Source: Endozoicomonas sp. NE40
Lineage (GTDB): Bacteria > Pseudomonadota > Gammaproteobacteria > Pseudomonadales > Endozoicomonadaceae
Direction of reading: 5' to 3'
Assembly: GCF_040549045.1 (NCBI RefSeq)
Contig: NZ_JBEWTB010000002.1
Span: 3,241,001-3,305,000, forward strand
Length of the DNA: 64,000 nt
Of the stretch, positions 52,379 to 60,709 are shown one piece after another (within the stretch, counting starts at the first letter, position 1; every line of letters begins with the position of its first letter). The position numbers and the translations under genes are program-made. The notes under the pieces were generated by a model that saw only the letters and a list, made by a program, of their open reading frames with translations, was not told where the DNA came from and searched no databases.

Positions 52379-55216
52379 GTGAATTATGCAATACCTAAAG
52401 ATGTCAGTTGGAATTTTTTTTTAATATTCCTGCTTTCCCTGACCAGATCAGCAGTTTCTGACAATACTGTCTGCGACAGGTTGTCTGGTAACGATCAGCA
52501 AACCTGTCTGGATTTCATCAAAAAATATCCGGGAGACTACCAGACAGAGGATCTGGAAAAGGATAGCGAAATTTACCTTTACAATAAGAGCAATACTATT
52601 TTCTTTCTTGATGAAGACAGTGTTTTACCCTATCCAATCACCATTGTCAGTTCTGATCGTATCGCTCTGTTTGGCGTAAAAAAAAGTGATAATACAAAAC
52701 CACAGCTAACTATCTCAGAACAGCAGGAAGGTATACCAGAATCAATAAAGGCAAAAGGCATTAAAGCCATTTATAAGTACTATTTAACTCATCCAAGTTA
52801 TTACAGACGGGAGATAATTGGTAGCATTGATCAGTGTGACAGCTGCTTAATCTCGGGTTTTTCTGTCAACAGGAATGTTCAAAGTAATAATGAAAAAATA
52901 AAGAAGATATTTTCTATAAAAGGTAGCCGTTCGGTCGTACATTTGAATGATATAGAGGCAGCAGGAAATACTCACAATGAATCTGGATATTTTTTGGCTA
53001 AAGATATTCGTTTATTAACGATATCAAACTTTACAGCTAGTAGTATTGATAGTAATAACTTAATTAAGCCTGCTATCGAAATAGAAAATACGCCTGAGAT
53101 CAAACTCAAAAATATTACAATAGACGAAGTTGATGTTATGGGTTTTACAAAGCCGACCAGACCTAAGAAAATAATAAGTATTATTAATCCTGTTAGTTTT
53201 ACAGTATCAAATACAGGCATTACATCCAGTTCTTATGGACAATTAACAAATCCTGTTTTTATAGGGCTTTCGATTTCATTTACTAATCCTGAGAAATATA
53301 AAACCACCCTGGTTAATGGTGTGATTGACCAATTTGAATTTAGTGGTTTTGGGTTAATCACCAACAGGGCGGAGGCCATACGTTTTGATGGTACGCCCGG
53401 CTACTGGGCAGGGCTGGTAACGGAAGCTTATAGGCAGGTTAAAGGTTCAGTGACAGTCAAAGACTTAACGGTAGAGGACGGCAGTATAAAAGCCAATAAA
53501 ATCAACCTTCCAAACCTTCTGATAAAAGGGCTGGAAGAGCAGTCTGCTTCAGTCAGCACCTTTAACAACGTAACGTCTACCCTCCCTGCATTGCTGATAC
53601 CAACCCTGTCTGGGCAGTACTCATCTGTTAATCACAGCCATTCTCACTCATCACCTTCCATAGCCCTGGCACCGACAAGACAGGTCAGTCTAACCCAAGC
53701 GGTAACACCCACACCTGTTGACAGGGGGGCAGAAAACAGAAAAGTTTGTAATCGTCTTGCCAGGATGGACAGGCGGTTATGCCGTAAGTTTCTTGAAAAA
53801 AATCCCGGTGAATTTGACGTTCAGTCGTTAGCAGGGAACACATCAATTTCTATTGTTAATCAGAGTAATAAACTATTTCTTATCAGCGGCACTCAGCTCT
53901 TACCTCACCCGATTACGATCGCAAATAGTGAAAATATTGCTATTTTCGGTGTTAACGACTCTGAGGGAAAGCAGCCCATATTGAGACCAGGTAAAAAATA
54001 TAAGACGGCTTCTTATATAAAGGAAGATGTTATAGGAACTGTTTTTGACTGCATTAATTGTATTATCTCCGGCTTCAGCTTTAAAACATGGATTTCATCA
54101 AAAAGTAAAAATACAGACAGACTGTTTAATGTTTCAGGTAAAAATACAATTATTCATTTTAATAATTTGAATGTAAATAGAGAGTATGTTCCCAGGTATT
54201 TCGATATTAATAGCGTTAGTTCTGTTAAAATAACTAACATGGCTGTCAAGTATCGGGATTCTAAAAGTAATCAGATTGCCAGTCCGGCTATTAATGTGGT
54301 AAATGCTGGTAGTTTAGACATTAATAATGTTTCCATTGTTAACTTTGACCCTTATTTGACTGAAGATGCCGAAGGGCTGATCACTCTGGTCAACCCTGTC
54401 AGATTTAAAATCAGAAATACAACGTTTAAAGGATCTCGTTTCAGCGATGATAAGGGTTACGGCTCAATAATGACTCCCATCTATGTGAAATTTAATGATT
54501 TCAATAAATATAAACATACGCGTGTAGATGGACACTTTAATAATCTCTCGATGACCCGTGTTGACGGCTGGCCCTCTCACTGGGCTGGCATTACGCTGGA
54601 CGGCAGACCTGAAAGCCTTGCAAGCCTTTTAGCTGGGCAGTATAAGAACATATCGGGAACGGTCAGCATAAGAAATACATCACTGCCAAACTCTGGTGGC
54701 AAAGTGAAAAAAAAGTTTCTGCCAAGTCTGTGGGTTGATGATGGTACCTCTCTGCCTCCTGCCACAATTCCCACTCTTAAAAGCTTCTCCTCCGCAGCAA
54801 CGATTGAAACAGCCGCAACACCTCAAACAGACACAACACCTGTAAAGCAAACACAGGCTTTATCAACGTACAGTCAAACAATACCCCTGTCCCTGACGAC
54901 ATCATTGATAAGCCAACCGCTGCCAACAACTTCCCGTGCTTCTCAAACAGGTATTTCCTTTAAAGACGGTAAGATTAAACCTTCCGGGTTGATCCCTGCT
55001 GTTTCAGTTCAACCGTCATCGCCACTCGTTGGAAGAGTTGACACGCCCCGTTTGTCGTCAAACCGTGGTGATGGGCTATCCACAGCTGCAATAACAGGTA
55101 TCAGCGTAGGTGCTACAGTCTTTTCAATATTTGTGGTTGTGGGAATCGCTATTTGCTATTACCAAAAGCACAGAGTTCACGGGGGGGAAGCCAGTATCGA
55201 GATGATGCCACAGTAG
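52379..55216 (+). CDS. 945-aa secreted protein with two duplicated beta-helix modules and a C-terminal anchor
   Basis: Unrecognised. A signal peptide (NFFLIFLLSLTRSAVS) is followed by two homologous modules. Module 1 begins near residue 30 (VCDRLSGNDQQTCLDFIKKY) and module 2 near residue 457 (VCNRLARMDRRLCRKFLEKN). Both continue with matching blocks, such as PYPITIVSSDRIALFGV versus PHPITIANSENIAIFGV and CLISGFSV versus CIISGFSF, a parallel-beta-helix rhythm. Ser/Thr/Pro-rich linkers follow each module. Near residue 905 a hydrophobic span (ISVGATVFSIFVVVGIAICY) is followed by basic residues, giving a type I membrane topology. Start is GTG 52379. AT-rich. It could be an adhesin or a carbohydrate-binding surface protein; this is inference. 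Confidence 0.7.
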   Translation: MNYAIPKDVSWNFFLIFLLSLTRSAVSDNTVCDRLSGNDQQTCLDFIKKYPGDYQTEDLEKDSEIYLYNKSNTIFFLDEDSVLPYPITIVSSDRIALFGVKKSDNTKPQLTISEQQEGIPESIKAKGIKAIYKYYLTHPSYYRREIIGSIDQCDSCLISGFSVNRNVQSNNEKIKKIFSIKGSRSVVHLNDIEAAGNTHNESGYFLAKDIRLLTISNFTASSIDSNNLIKPAIEIENTPEIKLKNITIDEVDVMGFTKPTRPKKIISIINPVSFTVSNTGITSSSYGQLTNPVFIGLSISFTNPEKYKTTLVNGVIDQFEFSGFGLITNRAEAIRFDGTPGYWAGLVTEAYRQVKGSVTVKDLTVEDGSIKANKINLPNLLIKGLEEQSASVSTFNNVTSTLPALLIPTLSGQYSSVNHSHSHSSPSIALAPTRQVSLTQAVTPTPVDRGAENRKVCNRLARMDRRLCRKFLEKNPGEFDVQSLAGNTSISIVNQSNKLFLISGTQLLPHPITIANSENIAIFGVNDSEGKQPILRPGKKYKTASYIKEDVIGTVFDCINCIISGFSFKTWISSKSKNTDRLFNVSGKNTIIHFNNLNVNREYVPRYFDINSVSSVKITNMAVKYRDSKSNQIASPAINVVNAGSLDINNVSIVNFDPYLTEDAEGLITLVNPVRFKIRNTTFKGSRFSDDKGYGSIMTPIYVKFNDFNKYKHTRVDGHFNNLSMTRVDGWPSHWAGITLDGRPESLASLLAGQYKNISGTVSIRNTSLPNSGGKVKKKFLPSLWVDDGTSLPPATIPTLKSFSSAATIETAATPQTDTTPVKQTQALSTYSQTIPLSLTTSLISQPLPTTSRASQTGISFKDGKIKPSGLIPAVSVQPSSPLVGRVDTPRLSSNRGDGLSTAAITGISVGATVFSIFVVVGIAICYYQKHRVHGGEASIEMMPQ

Positions 55217-55315
55217 CTTCTTCTCTCAGATCGAATGACTACAGCCCGACACCTCTCAGGGGGATCGGGTTTCTCATGACTCAGCAGGTGCATCGGTAGC
55301 ACATCTCAGGCATGA

Positions 55316-55352
55316 ATAGAAAAAAACTATCACACCGATTCTACCAATCAAT
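55316..55352. promoter_or_regulatory. OxyR-type operator upstream of ahpC
   Basis: ATAG, seven bases, CTAT (55316-55330) matches the first half of the OxyR consensus in all eight core bases. Seven bases later a weaker second half, ATTCTACCAATCAAT, keeps about half of the core. It is 106 bases before the ahpC start, a suitable place for activation by peroxide. Confidence 0.5.
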
Positions 55353-55457
55353 TGTACGTTTTTTCCTGCGCTTCTTAGTATTAAACCCATCAACGGGACG
55401 CAACAACAAAGCTTCGCTCCCGAACGATAAACACTGAGAAGATAAAGGTACGGAACC

Positions 55458-56027
55458 ATGACTCAATCCCTGATCAACACCAAAATCAAGCCATTCAACG
55501 CGACTGCTTTTCACAATGGCGAGTTTGTCGACGTAACCGAAGAAAGCCTGCTGGGCAAGTGGTCAGTTGTGTTCTTCTACCCTGCAGATTTCACCTTTGT
55601 CTGCCCAACCGAACTGGGTGATGTTGCAGACCACTATGCGAAGCTGCAGGAGCTGGGCGTAGAAGTTTACTCTGTGTCTACCGACACGCATTTCACCCAC
55701 AAAGCGTGGCATGACAGCTCTGAAACTATCAACAAGATCAAGTTCCCAATGGTGGGCGACCCAACCGGCACCATTACCCGCAACTTCGGTGTGATGATTG
55801 AAGAAGAAGGCCTGGCACTGCGCGGTACCTTCATCATTAATCCGGAAGGTGAAATCAAGGCGATTGAAACCAATGACCTGGGTATTGGCCGCTCTGCTAA
55901 AGATCTGCTTCGTCGTGTACAGGCCGCCCAGTATGTAGCGACTCACGACGGTGAAGTTTGCCCGGCCGCATGGCAGCCAGGTGAAGAAACTCTGGCGCCT
56001 TCCCTGGATCTGGTTGGCAAGATCTAA
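55458..56027 (+). CDS. ahpC: Alkyl hydroperoxide reductase subunit C
   Basis: AhpC is the typical 2-Cys peroxiredoxin that reduces hydrogen peroxide and organic peroxides. The 189-residue protein has the peroxidatic cysteine in DFTFVCPTEL, the supporting Arg in LALRGTFIIN, and the resolving cysteine in GEVCPAAWQPGEETL. All active residues are intact, in contrast with the periplasmic peroxiredoxin at 42986. ATG 55458 follows AAGGTACGG. ahpF follows after 80 bases and the pair ends in a strong terminator, so it is an ahpCF operon, likely controlled by OxyR from the site upstream. Confidence 0.96.
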   Translation: MTQSLINTKIKPFNATAFHNGEFVDVTEESLLGKWSVVFFYPADFTFVCPTELGDVADHYAKLQELGVEVYSVSTDTHFTHKAWHDSSETINKIKFPMVGDPTGTITRNFGVMIEEEGLALRGTFIINPEGEIKAIETNDLGIGRSAKDLLRRVQAAQYVATHDGEVCPAAWQPGEETLAPSLDLVGKI

Positions 56028-56107
56028 ATAATAAGTTTGTTGTACATCAGGGGGAATGTGGAGAAGTACATTGCCCCTGATGATTTATTAAAAGGATTAG
56101 AATCATC

Positions 56108-57706
56108 ATGTTAGATGCAAACATTAAAGCTCAATTGAACACTTACCTGCAGAATCTCAAGAGACCCGTTGAGCTGGTTGCGTCTCTGGCAGGTGATGAA
56201 AAATCCAGAGAAATGTCCGGATTGATTGACGATATCGTGGAGCAATCCAGTCTGGTAACACGAGTGGAAGGCAATAGCAGCCGCAAGCCGTCTATGTTGA
56301 TTCGCTCATCAGACTCTTCAGACTCTTCAGGTAAGAGAAGCAGCAGCCAGATTGAGTTTGCAGGTTTGCCCATGGGGCATGAGTTCACTTCTCTGGTGCT
56401 GGCTTTGCTGCACAGTGGTGGACATGACACAAAATTATCAGACGAAGTGATTAAGCAGATTCGTTCACTGCCCGGTGAATATCACTTCGAAACCTATGTA
56501 TCCCTCAGCTGTCAGAATTGCCCGGATGTAGTTCAGGCGCTGAACAAAATGGCAGCTATTAATCCAAATATTACCCATGTCATGATTGACGGGGCGTTGT
56601 ATCAGGAAGAAGTCGACAGCCGCAAGGTAATGGCAGTGCCTTCTGTTTTCCTGAACGGTGAATCCTTTGCCCAGGGACGTATTTCCCTTGAAGAAATCCT
56701 GAACAAAATCGACACCAGTGCCGGTAAACGACAGGCAGAAGCTATTAACGAAAAAGAAGCCTTTGATTTGCTGGTTGTTGGTGGTGGCCCGGCGGGAGCG
56801 TCTGCGGCTATTTACGCAGCCCGTAAAGGCATCCGTACTGGTGTGGTGGCTGACCGGTTTGGTGGACAGGTGCTTGATACCGTTGGTATCGAAAACTTTA
56901 TCTCTGTTAAAGCGACGGAAGGCCCTAAGCTGGTGGGTAGCCTGGAAGAACACGTTCGTGATTACGATGTGGACATCATTACCAACCAGAAAGCCAGCAA
57001 GGTTATTGCGGCAGAACAGGTTGGCGATCTGATCGAAGTGGAACTGGAAAGCGGTGCAAAACTGAAAAGCCGTTCTCTGGTTCTCGCAACCGGTGCGCGC
57101 TGGAGAGAGATGAATGTGCCGGGTGAACAAGAATACCGGGGGGCTGGTGTCGCCTACTGCCCACACTGTGATGGTCCGCTGTTCAAAGGCAAAAAAGTCG
57201 CCGTTATCGGTGGCGGTAACTCTGGCATAGAGGCGGCGATTGATCTGGCAGGCATTGTTGAACACGTGACCGTTCTGGAATTTGACAGCAAGCTGCGGGC
57301 GGATGATGTATTGCAGAGAAAAGCTCAGTCAATGGACAACATTGATATCATTACCGAAGCACTGACTACTAAAGTGCTGGGCGACGGTGAACGGGTAACG
57401 GGTCTGAATTACACGGATCGCAGTACTGGTGAAAGCAAAAGCATTGAGCTGGCAGGTATCTTTGTTCAGATCGGCCTGGTGCCAAATACTGAATTCCTGA
57501 AGGGCGATGTTGAACTGACCCCCAGGGGTGAAATCATTACGTCAGCTCAAGGTGAAACATCTATCCCCGGAGTGTTTGCCGCCGGTGATGTGACTGATTC
57601 ACCCTACAAGCAGATTATTATTGCTATGGGTAGTGGTGCAACCGCGTCTTTGGGAGCTTTTGATTACCTGATTCGAACGCCGGTTGCGGCTGATCTGGCT
57701 GCATAA
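56108..57706 (+). CDS. ahpF: Alkyl hydroperoxide reductase subunit F
   Basis: AhpF passes electrons from NADH through FAD to AhpC. The 532-residue protein has the N-terminal double thioredoxin-like domain with SLSCQNCPDVVQAL as its redox centre. The FAD site is LLVVGGGPAGASAAIYAARKG, and a second dithiol is CPHCDGP, followed by the NADH-binding VAVIGGGNSGIEAAIDLAG. The end GVFAAGDVTDSPYKQIIIA closes the FAD domain. Everything is intact. A Ser/Asp-rich stretch near residue 72 (SSDSSDSSGKRSSS) is longer than in E. coli. ATG 56108 follows AAAGGA. It is the last gene of the ahpCF operon. Confidence 0.96.
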   Translation: MLDANIKAQLNTYLQNLKRPVELVASLAGDEKSREMSGLIDDIVEQSSLVTRVEGNSSRKPSMLIRSSDSSDSSGKRSSSQIEFAGLPMGHEFTSLVLALLHSGGHDTKLSDEVIKQIRSLPGEYHFETYVSLSCQNCPDVVQALNKMAAINPNITHVMIDGALYQEEVDSRKVMAVPSVFLNGESFAQGRISLEEILNKIDTSAGKRQAEAINEKEAFDLLVVGGGPAGASAAIYAARKGIRTGVVADRFGGQVLDTVGIENFISVKATEGPKLVGSLEEHVRDYDVDIITNQKASKVIAAEQVGDLIEVELESGAKLKSRSLVLATGARWREMNVPGEQEYRGAGVAYCPHCDGPLFKGKKVAVIGGGNSGIEAAIDLAGIVEHVTVLEFDSKLRADDVLQRKAQSMDNIDIITEALTTKVLGDGERVTGLNYTDRSTGESKSIELAGIFVQIGLVPNTEFLKGDVELTPRGEIITSAQGETSIPGVFAAGDVTDSPYKQIIIAMGSGATASLGAFDYLIRTPVAADLAA

Positions 57707-57738
57707 GTTGTCGCTACTACATATCGATATCGTGACAA

Positions 57739-57787
57739 AAAAAGACCTCGGCAATAATACTTTAAGTGTTGTTGACGAGGTCTTTTT
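57739..57787 (+). terminator. Rho-independent terminator of ahpCF
   Basis: AAAAAGACCTCG pairs with CGAGGTCTTTTT; the inner CAATAATAC/GTGTTGTTG segment extends the stem with wobble pairs. The T run ends the structure 80 bases past the ahpF stop. Confidence 0.85.
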
Positions 57788-57866
57788 ACGCATTTACTGT
57801 TTCCCGGGCTTTCTGGATAAGCATCCTGCACTTCCGATATTTATAGGTGGTAAAAGACCTGATGCG

Positions 57867-58484
57867 ATGAGATATAAAGTTTTCTCAATGAACAACCTTC
57901 ATTCAACATCTGCCACCTGGCGTCAGGTAACGACGGAAGAAGGTACTCGAACGGTAGCCATTTCCCTTGAGAGCCGTGCTGGTCTATGTGCGGCTATGAC
58001 CGTGACGTGGATAAAAAAAAGTATTGCCTCACAAGGAGTGGGGGTTCTCAGTGATATTGAGATGGGTTCCCATCACTGGATGGCTATCGTACAGGCTGCC
58101 TATGAGAAGGGGTCTATGCCCAACACCCAAGGATTAAGTCGGGTTGACAAGATCTTTCCCTTGCTTGTCAGCCAGAACCTGAAACCCTGTGAATGTTCCA
58201 GGGGGACAGGTTTTTTTCCCCCCGAGCAAGTTGTTAACTGGGCAATAAGCAAGTCCGGCCACTCGTTGTATGCTTTTGAAAAGTCTGGTCCTGGAGGTCA
58301 TATGAGTCATATGATCGGCATGCGATGTGAAGGCAGAATCCTGCAAATGTTTAATCCAAGTGAAGGCTTATACCAATACTCGGACGTTTCCAGTTTTAAA
58401 CAGCACATGCGGAGCTATCTGGTTAGAGATGGTTCGAAGTTTTGCGGGGAGTGGGGGCTGATTTCTGTGAGTTCGTACCTTTAA
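57867..58484 (+). CDS. YopT-type (C58) cysteine protease-like protein, candidate effector
   Basis: A 205-residue protein without a signal peptide. The C58 papain-like pattern is visible: ESRAGLCAAMTVTWIKKS (nucleophile C41), then GHMSHMIGMRC (H145/H148), and MFNPSEGLYQY (N163), with family spacing. C58 members usually have FDPN at the last block; here the aspartate is replaced by asparagine, which could still orient the histidine as in papain. YopT and AvrPphB cleave prenylated Rho GTPases or kinases inside host cells. ATG 57867 is used; the open frame upstream overlaps ahpF and its terminator, so it is not coding there. No chaperone or secretion gene is adjacent. Substrate and delivery are inference. 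Confidence 0.65.
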   Translation: MRYKVFSMNNLHSTSATWRQVTTEEGTRTVAISLESRAGLCAAMTVTWIKKSIASQGVGVLSDIEMGSHHWMAIVQAAYEKGSMPNTQGLSRVDKIFPLLVSQNLKPCECSRGTGFFPPEQVVNWAISKSGHSLYAFEKSGPGGHMSHMIGMRCEGRILQMFNPSEGLYQYSDVSSFKQHMRSYLVRDGSKFCGEWGLISVSSYL

Positions 58485-58589
58485 GTAAAACAGCCTCACT
58501 ATCGCGATCACATTACCCCTCAGGGCAAGGTTGAGCGTCCAGTTTGCCTGCAAACTGTGCTACTCTGGCTCAGGTGCATGGGGGGGGTA

Positions 58590-58709
58590 ATGATGTTAAT
58601 TAAACGCTTTATTAAAGACATAAAAGAGATGCACTGGGCACCCAGGCTGATATTGCTGCTGGTGGTTCTGAAAACCCTGGCTGTGATGATGCGCGAAGCC
58701 GCTATTTAA
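58590..58709 (+). CDS. Possible 39-residue membrane peptide
   Basis: A run of seven G is followed by ATG 58590. The product has a basic amphipathic head (MMLIKRFIKDIKEMHWAPR) and a hydrophobic helix (LILLLVVLKTLAVMM). It ends 20 bases before the YugP-type metallopeptidase gene and may be co-transcribed with it. The sequence alone cannot prove translation. Confidence 0.5.
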   Translation: MMLIKRFIKDIKEMHWAPRLILLLVVLKTLAVMMREAAI

Positions 58710-58729
58710 CAGGGGAAGGGAGACAGGGA

Positions 58730-59413
58730 GTGATTTATGTTCTGTTTGGGGTGCTGATACTGGCACTGATATTTGGTCCGCAGTACTGGATAAAGACAAC
58801 CCTTAAACGCTATGGCAAGTGGCGTAAAGACCTTCAGGGAACAGGTGGCGAACTGGCTGAACATCTGGTTGAACGGTTTCAGCTGGAAGGGGTGACGGTC
58901 GTTCGAGGCGCTCCCGGGGCAGATTATTACGACCCGGAAGAGAAGATTATTTCACTGTCGCCCCAGCATTACGACGGTCAGTCTGTGGCTGCCGTAGCCG
59001 TTGCGACCCATGAGACCGGTCATGCCATTCAGCATAAAGAGCAGAACCCTGATTTTATGCAGAGGCAAAAGCGTATCCGCACGGCGATGGCAATAGAGCG
59101 CTTCAGTGTCATGGCGCTGCTGGTCTCTCCCGTTATTTTTGCCCTGACCCGTGTTCCCCACAGTATGATTCTGACGGTATTAATTGGTATTTCCGGCATG
59201 CTGGCCAATGTATGGGTACAGTTTAAAAACCTGCCGGTTGAAATGGATGCCAGCTTTGGCAAGGCGATGCCGATTCTGGAAGAAGGGTATCTGGCGGGCA
59301 ACGATTTGCTGGGCGCACGTGCGGTTCTGAAAGCTGCCGCTTACACTTATGTTGCAGCGGCATTGGCCAGTTTACTGAACCTTGGTCGCTGGCTGATGAT
59401 ACTAAGACGATAG
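58730..59413 (+). CDS. YugP-type zinc metallopeptidase, membrane bound
   Basis: A 227-residue membrane protein of the neutral zinc metallopeptidase (YugP) family. The zinc motif HETGHAIQH (HExxH) lies near residue 103, in a cytoplasmic-facing loop after the first helix. Three or four further hydrophobic segments follow (FSVMALLVSPVIFAL, MILTVLIGISGMLANV, AALASLLNLGRWLMIL). The third zinc ligand would be the Glu in LPVEMDASFGKA. The function of the family is not settled; it may act in membrane protein quality control. Start GTG 58730 follows AGGGAG. A small secreted orphan follows within ten bases. Confidence 0.87.
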   Translation: MIYVLFGVLILALIFGPQYWIKTTLKRYGKWRKDLQGTGGELAEHLVERFQLEGVTVVRGAPGADYYDPEEKIISLSPQHYDGQSVAAVAVATHETGHAIQHKEQNPDFMQRQKRIRTAMAIERFSVMALLVSPVIFALTRVPHSMILTVLIGISGMLANVWVQFKNLPVEMDASFGKAMPILEEGYLAGNDLLGARAVLKAAAYTYVAAALASLLNLGRWLMILRR

Positions 59414-59422
59414 GTGGTCGGG

Positions 59423-59848
59423 ATGTCGTTTAGCAGTACTTCTATCTGTCATGTGCTACCTGCTGCACTTCTCTCATTGTTGTTTGAAGCGACAGAAGCG
59501 AATGCTGTGCAGACGAATGAAATGATTTATCGCGGTTACTACGTCTGGGGTGCCGAGGTTCATACATTTTCTCCCTGTGCATCGGGTAAAACCTACTGGG
59601 TCAGTTTTGACTGGGCTGGCAGGGCAATGAACGACTATTACAAGTCCCATGTTCCACAACCTTATGAACCCATGTTTATTGTTTTCCGGGGACGGCTGCT
59701 TGATGAACAGGTAGATGGTTTTGCACTGGAATACGATGGGCTGATTCGCATCAGCGACGTTGAAAGCTTTGGTTTTTATAAGGACAATCAGTGCGACGCC
59801 GATCAGCGTCGCACTGATGATAAAGTATCAGAACGTTGGCGGCTGTAG
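59423..59848 (+). CDS. Small secreted orphan, 141 aa
   Basis: An N-terminal signal peptide (MSFSSTSICHVLPAALLSLL) precedes a compact beta-rich domain with the pattern YRGYYVWGAEVHTFSPCASG...YWVSF...FIVFRGRLL. This resembles the small OB-like domain at the C-terminus of NlpE and similar envelope proteins, where a single cysteine follows a Phe-x-x-Cys. I can only suggest an envelope role. ATG 59423 starts after GGTCGGG, ten bases beyond the metallopeptidase stop. Its last codons run through a perfect inverted repeat and overlap the convergent small gene by 21 bases. Confidence 0.6.
   Translation: MSFSSTSICHVLPAALLSLLFEATEANAVQTNEMIYRGYYVWGAEVHTFSPCASGKTYWVSFDWAGRAMNDYYKSHVPQPYEPMFIVFRGRLLDEQVDGFALEYDGLIRISDVESFGFYKDNQCDADQRRTDDKVSERWRL
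59787..59818. terminator. Hairpin inside the 3' end of the orphan
   Basis: A perfect 13-bp stem (ATCAGTGCGACGC/GCGTCGCACTGAT) with a 6-base loop falls inside the last codons of the plus-strand orphan and just after the stop of the convergent gene. Confidence 0.6.
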
Positions 59849-60097
59849 CAGGGACAGTTTGTTCTCGCTGACGGCTCTGGAGCGTTCATGCTCTGTAATT
59901 TCGGTTTTGAGCTGACCAATTTCTTCTTTGTAATCCTGAATTTCTCTCAGGAGCTTCAGGCGTTCGTCGGCGGTGCTGCTATCGCTGATGACACGAGATT
60001 CTTTTTTAGCAATGTCCTTTTCCAGCCTGTCAATTTTTCTGTTGGCAGAGCTGATTGGTATAACCCGTTGTACACCGCGCTTGTGTTTTCCCTGCAA
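59828..60097 (-). CDS. Small coiled-coil protein, 89 aa
   Basis: Not recognised. The protein is nearly all charged heptad-like helix: RKIDRLEKDIAKKE, then LKLLREIQDYKEEIGQLKTE and ITEHERSRAVSENKLSLL. A short basic head (MQGKHKRGVQRV) precedes it. This predicts a cytoplasmic coiled coil. It lies downstream of nrdG on the same strand by 38 bases, so it may share the nrdDG transcript. The ATG at 60097 has no clear ribosome site. It overlaps the convergent orphan by 21 bases at the 3' end. Confidence 0.5.
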   Translation of the reverse strand: MQGKHKRGVQRVIPISSANRKIDRLEKDIAKKESRVISDSSTADERLKLLREIQDYKEEIGQLKTEITEHERSRAVSENKLSLLQPPTF

Positions 60098-60135
60098 TGC
60101 GCGGTTCCACCCTTTGCAGTTACTCGATTGCTAAG

Positions 60136-60627
60136 TCATACAATATAAGAATCCGGCTTGCCATTGGCCAGTCGCATAACCCTCTGGTTGCTACTGCCTC
60201 GCCAGGGCAGGGTCAGGTCTCGTTTGTTTTCTTCGAACTTACCGTCAATCAGCACATCAATATATTGGATGATCTCTTTCTGTCCGGGACTAAGATTTTC
60301 CAGGGCATAACCTGTCCATAGCCAGATATCTTTTTCCGGCAATTCCGTTTTCACCCTTTTAACCAGTCGTTCAACCATTTTCAGGTTGCCCGGAAACAGT
60401 GGGTCACCACCCGACAGGGACAAACCGTCACGCTTTACCCGCTCGTCGGCAAGATCATCCAGAATCTTCTGCTCAAATTCTTCAGTGTACGGGATACCGG
60501 AATCCGGGTCCCAGGTTGTGGAATTGTGGCAACCTTTGCAGAAGTGTTCACAACCACTGACAAACAGGGAGGCCCGGGTTCCTTCTCCATTGACGACATC
60601 AATCGGATAGTAGCGCTGGTATCTCAT
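60136..60627 (-). CDS. nrdG: Anaerobic ribonucleotide reductase-activating protein
   Basis: NrdG is the radical S-adenosylmethionine enzyme that puts the glycyl radical on NrdD. The 163-residue protein has the iron-sulfur motif CEHFCKGCHN (CxxxCxxC) near residue 27, the SAM-binding LSLSGGDPLFPGN, and IWLWTGYALENL. ATG 60627 (MRYQRYYPIDVVNGEG) is preferred to the upstream in-frame ATG at 60684, because it matches the family start. It follows nrdD by about 80 bases on the same strand, as a nrdDG operon. Presence of the pair shows the organism can make deoxyribonucleotides without oxygen. Confidence 0.93.
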   Translation of the reverse strand: MRYQRYYPIDVVNGEGTRASLFVSGCEHFCKGCHNSTTWDPDSGIPYTEEFEQKILDDLADERVKRDGLSLSGGDPLFPGNLKMVERLVKRVKTELPEKDIWLWTGYALENLSPGQKEIIQYIDVLIDGKFEENKRDLTLPWRGSSNQRVMRLANGKPDSYIV

Positions 60628-60709
60628 GGTTCCAGAAAAATTCCTTTCAACAGCAGGATACCCGGCACAAGCCGGGTATCGCATCGTTTAATCAAACCAA
60701 AGGCAAGGG

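Noticed and set aside
57684..57866. N-terminal extension of the C58-like gene overlapping ahpF
   Set aside because: It runs through the ahpCF terminator hairpin; the recognisable protein starts at about 57867.
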